Shown one piece after another: positions 24,357 to 32,302 of a DNA stretch of 39,398 bases. Positions within the stretch are counted from its first letter, which is position 1; each line of letters starts with the position of its first letter. This DNA comes from Promethearchaeati archaeon (GTDB taxonomy: Archaea > Asgardarchaeota > Heimdallarchaeia > Heimdallarchaeales > Heimdallarchaeaceae), in the NCBI GenBank assembly GCA_013166775.1, contig JABLTJ010000031.1, positions 1-39,398 on the forward strand, written 5' to 3'. The notes beneath the pieces were generated by a model, which saw only the letters and a list, made by a program, of their open reading frames with translations, was not told the DNA's origin and ran no database searches. A program made the position numbers and the translations under genes.

Positions 24357-25098
24357 ATTTTAATATTTCATCTCCCAATTTGCTTTTACCTCTTATTGCT
24401 TTTAGTATTCTCATCCTTTTAGCTTCCCCAGCTTTTATTTTTCGGAAGTTATCACGTTGTCTACTAATCATTACTAAAGCAATAGCAAAGAGCAGTATAG
24501 CCAAACCAAGATTATATTCTGCCCAACCCATAAGCATTATAGGAGGGAGGAATAGAGCGATTACACCAACTAATAATGTTACTGCTACATAATTTATAGC
24601 AGAATATCCTACGAAGATTATACAAATTGGCCATAGAATTGCCCAGAAAGCAAGGAGTATAGGATTGACAACCAGTGTTGAAGCTATGACCACTGTAATA
24701 CCTCGTCCTCCATGACCAGGTAAAAGATACACAGGCCAGTTATGACCAAAAATTGCACCAATTCCAGCAAAAACTAAAGCAAAGCAAGTATAAATTCCGA
24801 ATTCAGGCCAGATAAATATCTCAACCATTGTATCATTGTTGACAAAATAAAGATTCTTTGTTAATAGATAAGGAATAGAAACTGCAGCGATAGACCTACA
24901 AACGTCTAAGATTCCTGCAAAAAAAGCCCAAAATTTAGATTCAGTTGCACGGTAAACATTTCTTCCACCAACATTTCCTGATCCTATTGTTCGTATATCT
25001 TTACCTAGTTTTAATTTCACCACAATCCAACTAAAGGGTATTGAACCAATAAGATAAGAACTAAGCAAAATCAGAAAATAAACAAGAGCGACATGCAT
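24355..25098 (-). CDS. plsY: PlsY-like glycerol-3-phosphate acyltransferase
   Basis: A 247-residue membrane protein of the PlsY/YgiH family, which in bacteria moves the acyl group from acyl phosphate to position 1 of glycerol-3-phosphate, the first step of ester-lipid synthesis. Signatures: SYLIGSIPFSWIVVKL at the first helix, GKDIRTIGSGNVGGRNVYR with the conserved SGN-G-N/R loop (about 33-51), and GHNWPVYLLPGHGGRGI (about 118-134) for phosphate binding. Five to seven membrane helices. Archaeal membranes use ether lipids on glycerol-1-phosphate, so the presence here is notable. Divergent from the phosphohexomutase. Confidence 0.88.
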   Translation of the reverse strand: MHVALVYFLILLSSYLIGSIPFSWIVVKLKLGKDIRTIGSGNVGGRNVYRATESKFWAFFAGILDVCRSIAAVSIPYLLTKNLYFVNNDTMVEIFIWPEFGIYTCFALVFAGIGAIFGHNWPVYLLPGHGGRGITVVIASTLVVNPILLAFWAILWPICIIFVGYSAINYVAVTLLVGVIALFLPPIMLMGWAEYNLGLAILLFAIALVMISRQRDNFRKIKAGEAKRMRILKAIRGKSKLGDEILK

Positions 25099-25167
25099 GA
25101 ATTTGATTTGAAAACGCTTTAATAAAAGATTTATGCGTTTCGTATTGGAAACTGCTTAGCAATCAAA

Positions 25168-25176
25168 TTTTTATAC
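25168..25176 (+). promoter_or_regulatory. TATA box for the phosphohexomutase gene
   Basis: TTTTTATAC is centred about 26 bases before ATG 25198 with no Shine-Dalgarno between, fitting leaderless transcription and supporting ATG 25198 over the TTG three bases upstream. Confidence 0.55.
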
Positions 25177-25197
25177 ATTGAATATTCTTCTTATTTG

Positions 25198-26577
25198 ATG
25201 ACATCGAAAATCTCACCACTCATCTTTCGCGCATATGATATACGAGGATTATACAACAAAGATTTAACACCAGATATAATGTATAAAATCGGACTCGCTG
25301 TAGGAACTTACGTTACTAGAATTCTTGAGGGGGAAAGTTTAGTAGTAGGTAATGATATTCGACAATCTAGCATTCCATTAGCTTATTCTTTTATATCAGG
25401 TGTGCTTGCTACAGGCATTAATGTTACCTATGTTGGAACCACTGCATTTGGTCAAACACTTTTTGCAGGATGGAAATTAGGAGGAGATACAACAGCATTT
25501 ATCACTGCAAGTCATTTACCACCGGAATGGAATGGAATAAAGTTCTACCATAACGAGGGTGTTGGGTATTCTGAAGAAGAACTCATGAAGATTAGAGATC
25601 TTGCAATACAGAACGATTATGATTTCAGAGAGTGGGGGGAAGTAGGTGAAGTAAAGGATCATGATATTACTAATGAATATAAGGAGTTTTTCAATCAGAG
25701 GATTAGTTTTAAGAAAGAAATCAAAGTAGCTGTAGACTGTGGTGGAGGTAGTACTACTCTCTCAGTTCCAGATGTTTTTTCTAGTTTGGGACTTACTACT
25801 TACTGTGTTTTTTGTGAACCAGATCCTACATTTTCAGGAAGATCCTCTGATCCTAAACCAAAGAATCTATCAAAATTAGTGAATGAAGTTATAACAAATG
25901 AATGCGATTTTGGAGTTGCTTTTGATGGAGATGGAGATAGAGCAGTGATAGTAGACAACAAGGGTAAAATACTGTCAGCAGACGAAACTGGGATAATAAT
26001 CGGTAAGTATGGTTTAGCACAAAAATCTGGTACAATTATAGTAAATGTGGAATGCTCAAAAGCCATAAAAGAACAATTGGAACCTTTGGGATTCAATGTT
26101 AAACAAATACCTGTGGGTCACACTTTTTTAACAATTGAAGCTAAAATAGAAAACTCGCCACTGGGGATTGAATCCAGTGGACACATAATTGTTCCTGAAT
26201 ATTTCTTATTTGATGACGCTATAGTTACACCCTTGAAAATAGTAGAAATATTGGACAATCTGGATGAGAAACTATCAGATTTAGTAAACAAAATTCCAAC
26301 ATATCCAATCCTAAAAGAAGAGATTTTATGTGAAGATGAGATTAAATTTGAGGTTGTTGATGAGTTAAAAATAGAATTATCTGAAGAGTATTCAAACATA
26401 AATACGTTAGATGGTGTCAGAGTTAATCTTGAACAAGGATGGGTTCTAATAAGACCTTCTAATACTTCACCTTTGATTAGAATGACAATAGAAGCCGATA
26501 ACGAGGAAATAATTAGTAAATTCAAAACAATTTTTAGAGAAAAAGTTCAGAACATAATTGAGAAAATGAAAGATTAG
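25198..26577 (+). CDS. Phosphomannomutase/phosphoglucomutase
   Basis: Interconverts hexose 6- and 1-phosphates for nucleotide-sugar, glycan and storage pathways. 459 residues in the four-domain alpha-D-phosphohexomutase layout: YDIRG near the N-terminus, the phosphoserine loop TASHLPPEWNGIKFY with active Ser near 105, the metal loop DGDGDR (about 243-248), the sugar-binding loop GIESSGHI (relatives often have GEMSGH) and the C-terminal phosphate loop RPSNTSPLIRM. Whether mannose or glucose phosphate is preferred cannot be read from sequence. The Cys-cluster gene follows 16 bases later. Confidence 0.92.
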   Translation: MTSKISPLIFRAYDIRGLYNKDLTPDIMYKIGLAVGTYVTRILEGESLVVGNDIRQSSIPLAYSFISGVLATGINVTYVGTTAFGQTLFAGWKLGGDTTAFITASHLPPEWNGIKFYHNEGVGYSEEELMKIRDLAIQNDYDFREWGEVGEVKDHDITNEYKEFFNQRISFKKEIKVAVDCGGGSTTLSVPDVFSSLGLTTYCVFCEPDPTFSGRSSDPKPKNLSKLVNEVITNECDFGVAFDGDGDRAVIVDNKGKILSADETGIIIGKYGLAQKSGTIIVNVECSKAIKEQLEPLGFNVKQIPVGHTFLTIEAKIENSPLGIESSGHIIVPEYFLFDDAIVTPLKIVEILDNLDEKLSDLVNKIPTYPILKEEILCEDEIKFEVVDELKIELSEEYSNINTLDGVRVNLEQGWVLIRPSNTSPLIRMTIEADNEEIISKFKTIFREKVQNIIEKMKD

Positions 26578-26593
26578 TAGAGCTGGTATTCAA

Positions 26594-27016
26594 ATGAACG
26601 ACTCTTTTCCCGAGTTTTATTGTCCATTTAGTGATGAATGTTACGAGTGTTGTCTAGATACAGAAATGACGCTTTCAAATTTTGATGTTAAGAAAATAGA
26701 AGAAGGGGGTTACAATAGGAGAGATTTTTTAGAAGAAAAAGAGGGGTTTCTAATACTTCAAAACTTTGAAGGACACTGTTATTTCCTGAAAGATAAAAGA
26801 TGTTCAATCTACAAAATCCGACCACAGGGATGCAGATTTTATCCTCTAATCTATGATTTTGAAGTAGATGAAATTCTGATAGACGAACTATGTACAAATC
26901 ATACGGAATTTGATGCCGACGATTATGATTCAATATCAGAAGATGTAATAATCTTTGTAAATGAAATAGTTGAAGAGAAGGAAAAAAGACTCAAGAAAAA
27001 ATTAAGAAAGAAATAG
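26594..27016 (+). CDS. YkgJ-family cysteine cluster protein
   Basis: A 140-residue soluble protein of the CxxCxxCC (YkgJ, PF03692) type. Cysteines occur as CPFSDECYECC near the N-terminus, then GHCYFLKDKRCSIYKIRPQG with the following GCRFYP, and a late ELCTNH. Members are thought to bind a metal or iron-sulfur cluster; function is unknown. The C-terminus is a charged Lys/Glu tail. It probably shares a transcript with the upstream phosphohexomutase and is convergent with the FBP aldolase/phosphatase gene 12 bases downstream. Confidence 0.85.
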   Translation: MNDSFPEFYCPFSDECYECCLDTEMTLSNFDVKKIEEGGYNRRDFLEEKEGFLILQNFEGHCYFLKDKRCSIYKIRPQGCRFYPLIYDFEVDEILIDELCTNHTEFDADDYDSISEDVIIFVNEIVEEKEKRLKKKLRKK

Positions 27017-27028
27017 AAACACATGGTT

Positions 27029-28126
27029 TTACTCACGGAATCTATCCTCTAATTTTTGGAGAACAGCAGGAAGTGTTGTATATTCCATTTCACTTAAGGG
27101 AAGTCTACTTGGTTCAAAGGGTCCATGTCGTCTAATATATTCCGCAATTTCATTGCATTTATCTCTAGTAGCATCAAATGAAGGATCATCGAATAAATCT
27201 ACTCCACCAATTAATTGACCATTCTTCAGTTGGAAACCTAAGCCTACTACTCTTGGAGGACCATCGAATCTCACACATTGACTATAATCTAAGGATACAG
27301 GCATAAGAGGGCCTCTATGAGAACCTCTCATCCAACCAGAAACCAAATGACCTAAAGTAAAAGCTTCTACGATTTCACCTACAGCAGGGAATCCACTTTG
27401 ACTTCTTACGATAGCAACGGGATCATCCTTTCCTACATATTTACCTGCTATAAGAGCTAACTTATCTGTTGAAATAGCAGCAGCTCTTCCCAGATCGGGA
27501 TTTTTACTATCAACGTATTTTGTTACATATTTACCCGGTGCTCCAATTAAGGCTAAAAGATCATACATCTCTTCAGGGCATACTAAGTCTACGAATTTTG
27601 CTTCATACACATCCATAACAGAGAATTTGAAACCGGCATGTAATTTTGAATCTATAATTAATCCTGCAGTATTGAAGGGATTAGCAAACATCTGAAAAAT
27701 TGGATAATTAAAAGCACCTGGTTCTGTTTTATCCATTGCAAAAAACAATAAAGGTTCTGCAGGTCTCTCTTCGATTTCTAATTCAGCGCAACCAGGACCC
27801 ATTCCTTTTATATTCCCTGAGAAAGTATCTTTCAGAAGATCTTGTCCTGCTCCATACAAACCGATTTCTCTTGCTTCTTTTCCGAGAATCATAAAAGTAT
27901 CCCAAGCTAGTTTATGTATCTCTTCGCTATCAACACCTTTGTCATGAGTCAAGAGAAGCTCTGTATCGTCACCTGCATTGAATACAACGAAATCAAATAT
28001 CAGATTCTCATCTTTTGCTTTTTCCATCATTTCTTCAGCTCTTACCATAAGAGGTTCATAAACAGTCACATGCCCTGGACTGGACCCTATATCTGCTTTA
28101 ATCAAACTAATAGTTGTTTTTACCAT
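27029..28126 (-). CDS. fbp: Bifunctional fructose-1,6-bisphosphate aldolase/phosphatase
   Basis: The archaeal class V enzyme that condenses DHAP with glyceraldehyde-3-phosphate and dephosphorylates the product, driving gluconeogenesis one way. 365 residues, normal length. Signatures: ISLIKADIGSSPGH with metal-binding Asp12, HDKG, GAGQDLLKDTFSGNIKGMGP, and KYVGKDDP containing Tyr230 and Lys233, which correspond to the known Tyr/Lys pair with Schiff-base Lys; also RGSHRGPLMPV. GTGGAG on the minus strand precedes the ATG. An inverted repeat lies in its promoter region. It follows the aldolase and class I FBPase genes on the same strand. Confidence 0.95.
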   Translation of the reverse strand: MVKTTISLIKADIGSSPGHVTVYEPLMVRAEEMMEKAKDENLIFDFVVFNAGDDTELLLTHDKGVDSEEIHKLAWDTFMILGKEAREIGLYGAGQDLLKDTFSGNIKGMGPGCAELEIEERPAEPLLFFAMDKTEPGAFNYPIFQMFANPFNTAGLIIDSKLHAGFKFSVMDVYEAKFVDLVCPEEMYDLLALIGAPGKYVTKYVDSKNPDLGRAAAISTDKLALIAGKYVGKDDPVAIVRSQSGFPAVGEIVEAFTLGHLVSGWMRGSHRGPLMPVSLDYSQCVRFDGPPRVVGLGFQLKNGQLIGGVDLFDDPSFDATRDKCNEIAEYIRRHGPFEPSRLPLSEMEYTTLPAVLQKLEDRFRE

Positions 28127-28154
28127 AATTTAGCTCCACGATTAAGTTTCGAAA

Positions 28155-28173
28155 ATACCCAAAATACGGGTAT
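28155..28173. promoter_or_regulatory. Inverted repeat upstream of the FBP aldolase/phosphatase gene
   Basis: ATACCC (28155-28160) and GGGTAT (28168-28173) are perfect arms with a 7-base spacer, 29 to 47 bases before the ATG of the minus-strand gene, where the promoter or transcript start should be. A possible operator or leader hairpin; no known regulator motif is recognised. Confidence 0.35.
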
Positions 28174-28257
28174 CTAATACATATTACGTTTGATTAATTT
28201 AAACTTTTACCTTTAAAGATGAAAAATGTGGAAAAAAGAAAAGAAAAAAGTATAAAA

Positions 28258-29175
28258 TCACAGATTTTCTATTTTGAACCAGAGTTCAATTAAATCTTTA
28301 GATCCACCTACAAAACCTGCTCTCTGATGTAGATAGTGCATTTTTGTTAGTTTATTAATATCAAGTGGTTTAATATCCTCAAATTTTATTTCATGTCCAT
28401 CAGCAGTGATGTAAAATCCATCACCATTAACTTTCGAGAGGATGTATAGATAAGGAATGATTTCATAGATAAATCTCAACTTTGGAGCAAAATAACCAAA
28501 AACACCTGTTTTTTCGAAGACATTATTCATGTCTTGAACCATGCAACCGCCATATCTGTTTTTACCTTTAATATCAAGAGCATCAACGAAAAGCTTCTGT
28601 TTAGCAGAATGATTATTATATTTTCCTCCCAGCCCAAAAACAGGATTCTTGGAGGGACTTATATCTAAACTATCTCGAACTACGTGAAATGCGTCACCAT
28701 CGTGTATAAATTGTATAAAACCTATTTCAGTTGCAAGATCAAATCGAAGGTATAATGTAAAACTAACAGTTAAAGCTGCCACTGTATAACCTTCTTTGTT
28801 TATGATGTTGACAATTGCTCCTGGACTCCGTGTTCTAATGATTGATGACCCATCTATGAAATCACCTAGAATAATGAACTCGCCTGTTCCCTTCATTATA
28901 TTATTTTCATCAGTTTCTTCTCCCAACAAGAGAGAGTAAAGATGAGTAGATAATCTTTGCATAAAAAGCTCTTGAGTAGCTATATCAAGGCTTAACTGGT
29001 CATCTCCAGACACATTGATAGTACCTGAATAATCATGTTTTCCCAAAATAAAAGTAAGAATCTGTTCTGGGACATCTAAGCTGATTGTTATTAGTTCTCT
29101 TAAAATTTCTCTTAGAGAATCCGGTTGAATTTCCTCTAGATAGGAATCAATTGTTTGATATTTTTTAATTGACAT
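28258..29175 (-). CDS. fbp: Class I fructose-1,6-bisphosphatase
   Basis: A sugar phosphatase of the eukaryote/bacterial class I FBPase family, unusual beside the archaeal class V enzyme. Landmarks in family order: NVSGDDQLSLDIATQEL (54-70), metal-site acidic residues EE (86-87), GDFIDGSSI (104-112, relatives have DPLDGSS; Asp105 and Asp108 kept), RYGGCMVQDMNNVF (207-220), PKLRFIYEIIPYLYIL (231-246) and a C-terminal HQRAGFVGG (283-291). The length of 305 is slightly shorter than the usual 320-340. The class II aldolase gene lies 11 bases upstream, so both are probably co-transcribed. Confidence 0.85.
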   Translation of the reverse strand: MSIKKYQTIDSYLEEIQPDSLREILRELITISLDVPEQILTFILGKHDYSGTINVSGDDQLSLDIATQELFMQRLSTHLYSLLLGEETDENNIMKGTGEFIILGDFIDGSSIIRTRSPGAIVNIINKEGYTVAALTVSFTLYLRFDLATEIGFIQFIHDGDAFHVVRDSLDISPSKNPVFGLGGKYNNHSAKQKLFVDALDIKGKNRYGGCMVQDMNNVFEKTGVFGYFAPKLRFIYEIIPYLYILSKVNGDGFYITADGHEIKFEDIKPLDINKLTKMHYLHQRAGFVGGSKDLIELWFKIENL

Positions 29176-29186
29176 TTTCTCATACC

Positions 29187-30359
29187 CTAATAAGTTTTAG
29201 AAAGATTGTTTTCAGTGATATAATCTAAGCATACTACTGCAGAATCTTTCATTTTCAAAGCATCAATGAAAGCATTCATATCTACCTCAGCTTTTGAGAT
29301 AATTGCTTCTTTTGTTTCACCACTTATATTTTCAACTTCATTGGAAAATTCTTTCCAAGCATATTTCGAATGCTTTGCAAATGTCTTGTGCTCGTCTACA
29401 TCTTCCTTTCCATAGTTTTCTAGAACCCAGTTTCTAATTTTTCCGTATAACTCTGGTTCATAATCCTCTAGAATCTTTTGAACAAGTCGTTGCCAGAATG
29501 TGCCAATATTTCCTTTTGTTATATTTCCATGAGGGAAAGTTGAGGCAATAACTTCAACAGGTGTTCCAGTAATCCCATGTTGTGCAATACGAGTGTTAAA
29601 ACCTAATTTCTTGAATTCATCAATAATTTCTACAGTTCGTTGTACATTTATTCCCAATTGAGGAACAACATTACCTTCCGCATCCACACTTACACCGTGT
29701 GTAGAACCGTTTGCTATTGCAAGATAATCAATTTTGATTTTATTTTCCTCTAAGGTTTTAACATAATGAACCGCTTCTTCAACAGATGTAAATTCAGTTA
29801 TACCTATTTCTCCCACTTCACCCTCTAGACCATATGGAGATTCACCCATTTTTTTACCTAAGAAATCAAACAACATTAAACCTTTAGACAATATTTCTTT
29901 CAGTTGTCCTTCTACATTTTGTTCGTCTCTATCAAAAAGAAATGATGTATCTATTGCATAGCCTGTGAAACCTGCATTAACTCTGGCTTCTATCTCTTTC
30001 TTGAGATTGTCCATTTCTTCCTCAGTACCTTTCTTGAGAGTAAGATGATCTGCATGCAAAGCGTAAGCAAACCACTTTTCCTTTTCAGCAGCAGATTTAC
30101 ACCGGTCAGCGAATTTCTGAGGAGTATAACCTGTATAACCCCCACTAAGTGACATTTCACTTAATGCAAGCTCGAAAATCACTACAGATTTCTGATTCTT
30201 CGCAGCCCTTAGAATACCTCTTATTACTTCTTCAGTAGATCTTGGATTTATTGCTGCTATAATTGTTTCATGCCCTAAAAGCCCCCTAGCAATGTAGTTT
30301 AAAGGTAAGGGAGCTCTTGGTTTTTCAAAGTAAGTGTAAACATCTTTTTCTGAGACCAT
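29187..30359 (-). CDS. Class II fructose-bisphosphate aldolase-like protein, long form
   Basis: A 390-residue TIM-barrel aldolase with zinc-ligand pattern of class II enzymes: HADH (102-105), the acidic loop LEGEVGEIG (178-186), NGSTHGVS (218-225) with His221, and AQHGITGTP (259-267) with His261, followed by ITKGNIGT (280-287), which occupies the place of the NINTD substrate loop. It is longer and more divergent than bacterial FbaA, so the substrate could be another ketose bisphosphate. First gene of a minus-strand cluster with class I FBPase and FBP aldolase/phosphatase, implying sugar-phosphate or gluconeogenic function. Confidence 0.8.
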   Translation of the reverse strand: MVSEKDVYTYFEKPRAPLPLNYIARGLLGHETIIAAINPRSTEEVIRGILRAAKNQKSVVIFELALSEMSLSGGYTGYTPQKFADRCKSAAEKEKWFAYALHADHLTLKKGTEEEMDNLKKEIEARVNAGFTGYAIDTSFLFDRDEQNVEGQLKEILSKGLMLFDFLGKKMGESPYGLEGEVGEIGITEFTSVEEAVHYVKTLEENKIKIDYLAIANGSTHGVSVDAEGNVVPQLGINVQRTVEIIDEFKKLGFNTRIAQHGITGTPVEVIASTFPHGNITKGNIGTFWQRLVQKILEDYEPELYGKIRNWVLENYGKEDVDEHKTFAKHSKYAWKEFSNEVENISGETKEAIISKAEVDMNAFIDALKMKDSAVVCLDYITENNLSKTY

Positions 30360-30462
30360 CTATATTCACTGCTAAAGGGGATAGTAGTCTCTTTAAGAAT
30401 TTTTTCTTATACCCTTAACACAACATTTTATTTGAAATAGAAGAAAATGTTTAATGTAACGT

Positions 30463-32256
30463 GTGGTAGCTATGCCCAGTAGGAATATAGTGAACAAATT
30501 TGTTTCAATTATTTTTGTATTCCTATTGCTTATTTTTCTTAATCCCATTCAATCCTCTCAGTTAAATAAAACAGATGAAATCTTACAACAGAATTATACC
30601 TCTCATGATCCTATTCTTATTGAAGCTGACATCGATTTCATTTCAGGAGGATTTCCTGGATCAGGTAGCGCAGAGGATCCCTATAGAATTGAAAACTACA
30701 ATATTACCTCAATAACTGAATCATGTGGAATAAATATCAGCACAACAAGTAAATTCTTTGTTATTCAAAATTGTTATATCGATTGTGTTGATTACGGTAT
30801 CTGGATATCATGGGTAGGTTATAGTACTGTAGCAATTATCAATAATACAATCACCAATCACAATCTTATCGGTTTGAAACTTTGGGATGCATCTGGAGCA
30901 ATAATAAAGAATAACTCAATTATCAGTAGTTATGATGGATTATTAGCAGAAAATTGTGATGCGATTAATGTAATTGGAAATAATTGCACACTCAACAACA
31001 AAAAAGGAATCAACATTAGGTTTGGTGAGAACGTAACTCTGGAGGGTAATTATTGTTCCAGGAACGAAATTGGTTTAGATATTCGATTTTTTAGAAGCGT
31101 TAAAATTTTAAATAATACATTTTTCAAAAACATCGAATCTGGAGTTAGGATTTTCAACATATTCAATGCCTCATTCATATCAAATACTATAAAGAAAAAC
31201 AAAAATCAAGGCCTCTTAATAACTTATTCAGAGAGTGTAGAAATCAAAACAAATCATATAATTAACAATAGAAATGGTATCTGTTCTGAAGGATATTCTA
31301 ACTCCGAAATCTTCAATAATACTATCTACTCGAACTTAAATAGAGGTATAAGATTTTATTTATCTGATAAAAATCGCATAACTTACAATAGAATTAGGAA
31401 CAACTCTGCATATGGTATTTATTCGAATGCTTCAGATGATAATATTATCCACCACAATAATTTCATTGATAATAATCTAGGAGGCTTAAGTCAAGCATAT
31501 TCAGATGGTGACAGAAATAATACTTGGTTTGACATTACTAGTTTAGAAGGAAATTTTTGGTCTAACTGGTTCGGGGGCGGATATTATCAAATTGAGGGAT
31601 CAATAAGCTCTCATGATTTTTATCCATTAGAAGAACCAATTTTGATTCCACGTCCTTCAGAACCAATAGAACAAAACCCATATATTGTTTTCTGGGTGAT
31701 AATACCTCCTATTCTCTTTATTTCGGTTGTTTCATTAATCTCATTTATCTTAAATATAGGAGTAAGAAAGAGAATAAAACGTCGATCTGTTAGAGAAACT
31801 TTGACTTACATTGAAAAGAAGAGAAAAATAGCTTTTTCTGATGATGTAGGTGCTGCACTTTTTAGGTTTGGAATGGAGGGTGGAAATGTAGTGAGTGACG
31901 ACTTAAGATCATTAGAACTTAACTTAGAAATTTTCATTGGATACTGTTATGCAACCATAGGTTTAGGACAAAGGTATGAGACAGGAGTGTTTGGCCCCCT
32001 TCCTGCACCTTCTTTAAAAAAATATAATGTGATTATCTTCACATTTTGGGGATTAGATGATGAACCAAGTGATCCAAGATTAGAGGGGAAGCAATATTAT
32101 CTAGTTGCAATAATTTATCCTGAATCACAGAATAAGAACATAGTTAGAATAAATACTATGAATGACAAATTCAGAAATTATGTTAAGAAGTTCAAATACC
32201 CAAATAGAATGACTATTGAAGATTTGAATCATTTCAGAGAAATAGTTTTTGTTTAG
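30463..32256 (+). CDS. Secreted NosD-like beta-helix protein with membrane anchor and cytosolic domain
   Basis: A 597-residue type I membrane protein. A signal peptide or first helix (about 12-31) leads to GGFPGSGSAEDPYRIENYNI, the usual opening of archaeal NosD/PbH1 proteins, then right-handed parallel beta-helix repeats (about 85-345) with recurring NNTI and N-x-I-x-x-N patterns and many Asn-x-Ser/Thr sequons. A NFWSNWFGGGYYQI block closes the helix. A membrane helix follows (about 407-431), then a basic stop-transfer stretch and a soluble domain of about 160 residues (436-597) of unknown family. Start is GTG 30463 or ATG 30472. Likely a surface glycan-binding or sensing protein; convergent with the FG-GAP protein. 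Confidence 0.75.
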   Translation: MVAMPSRNIVNKFVSIIFVFLLLIFLNPIQSSQLNKTDEILQQNYTSHDPILIEADIDFISGGFPGSGSAEDPYRIENYNITSITESCGINISTTSKFFVIQNCYIDCVDYGIWISWVGYSTVAIINNTITNHNLIGLKLWDASGAIIKNNSIISSYDGLLAENCDAINVIGNNCTLNNKKGINIRFGENVTLEGNYCSRNEIGLDIRFFRSVKILNNTFFKNIESGVRIFNIFNASFISNTIKKNKNQGLLITYSESVEIKTNHIINNRNGICSEGYSNSEIFNNTIYSNLNRGIRFYLSDKNRITYNRIRNNSAYGIYSNASDDNIIHHNNFIDNNLGGLSQAYSDGDRNNTWFDITSLEGNFWSNWFGGGYYQIEGSISSHDFYPLEEPILIPRPSEPIEQNPYIVFWVIIPPILFISVVSLISFILNIGVRKRIKRRSVRETLTYIEKKRKIAFSDDVGAALFRFGMEGGNVVSDDLRSLELNLEIFIGYCYATIGLGQRYETGVFGPLPAPSLKKYNVIIFTFWGLDDEPSDPRLEGKQYYLVAIIYPESQNKNIVRINTMNDKFRNYVKKFKYPNRMTIEDLNHFREIVFV

Positions 32257-32302
32257 AATCTAAGATAAGGAAGAAAAAAAAGAGATTAAAGAGTAGTAAA
32301 TG

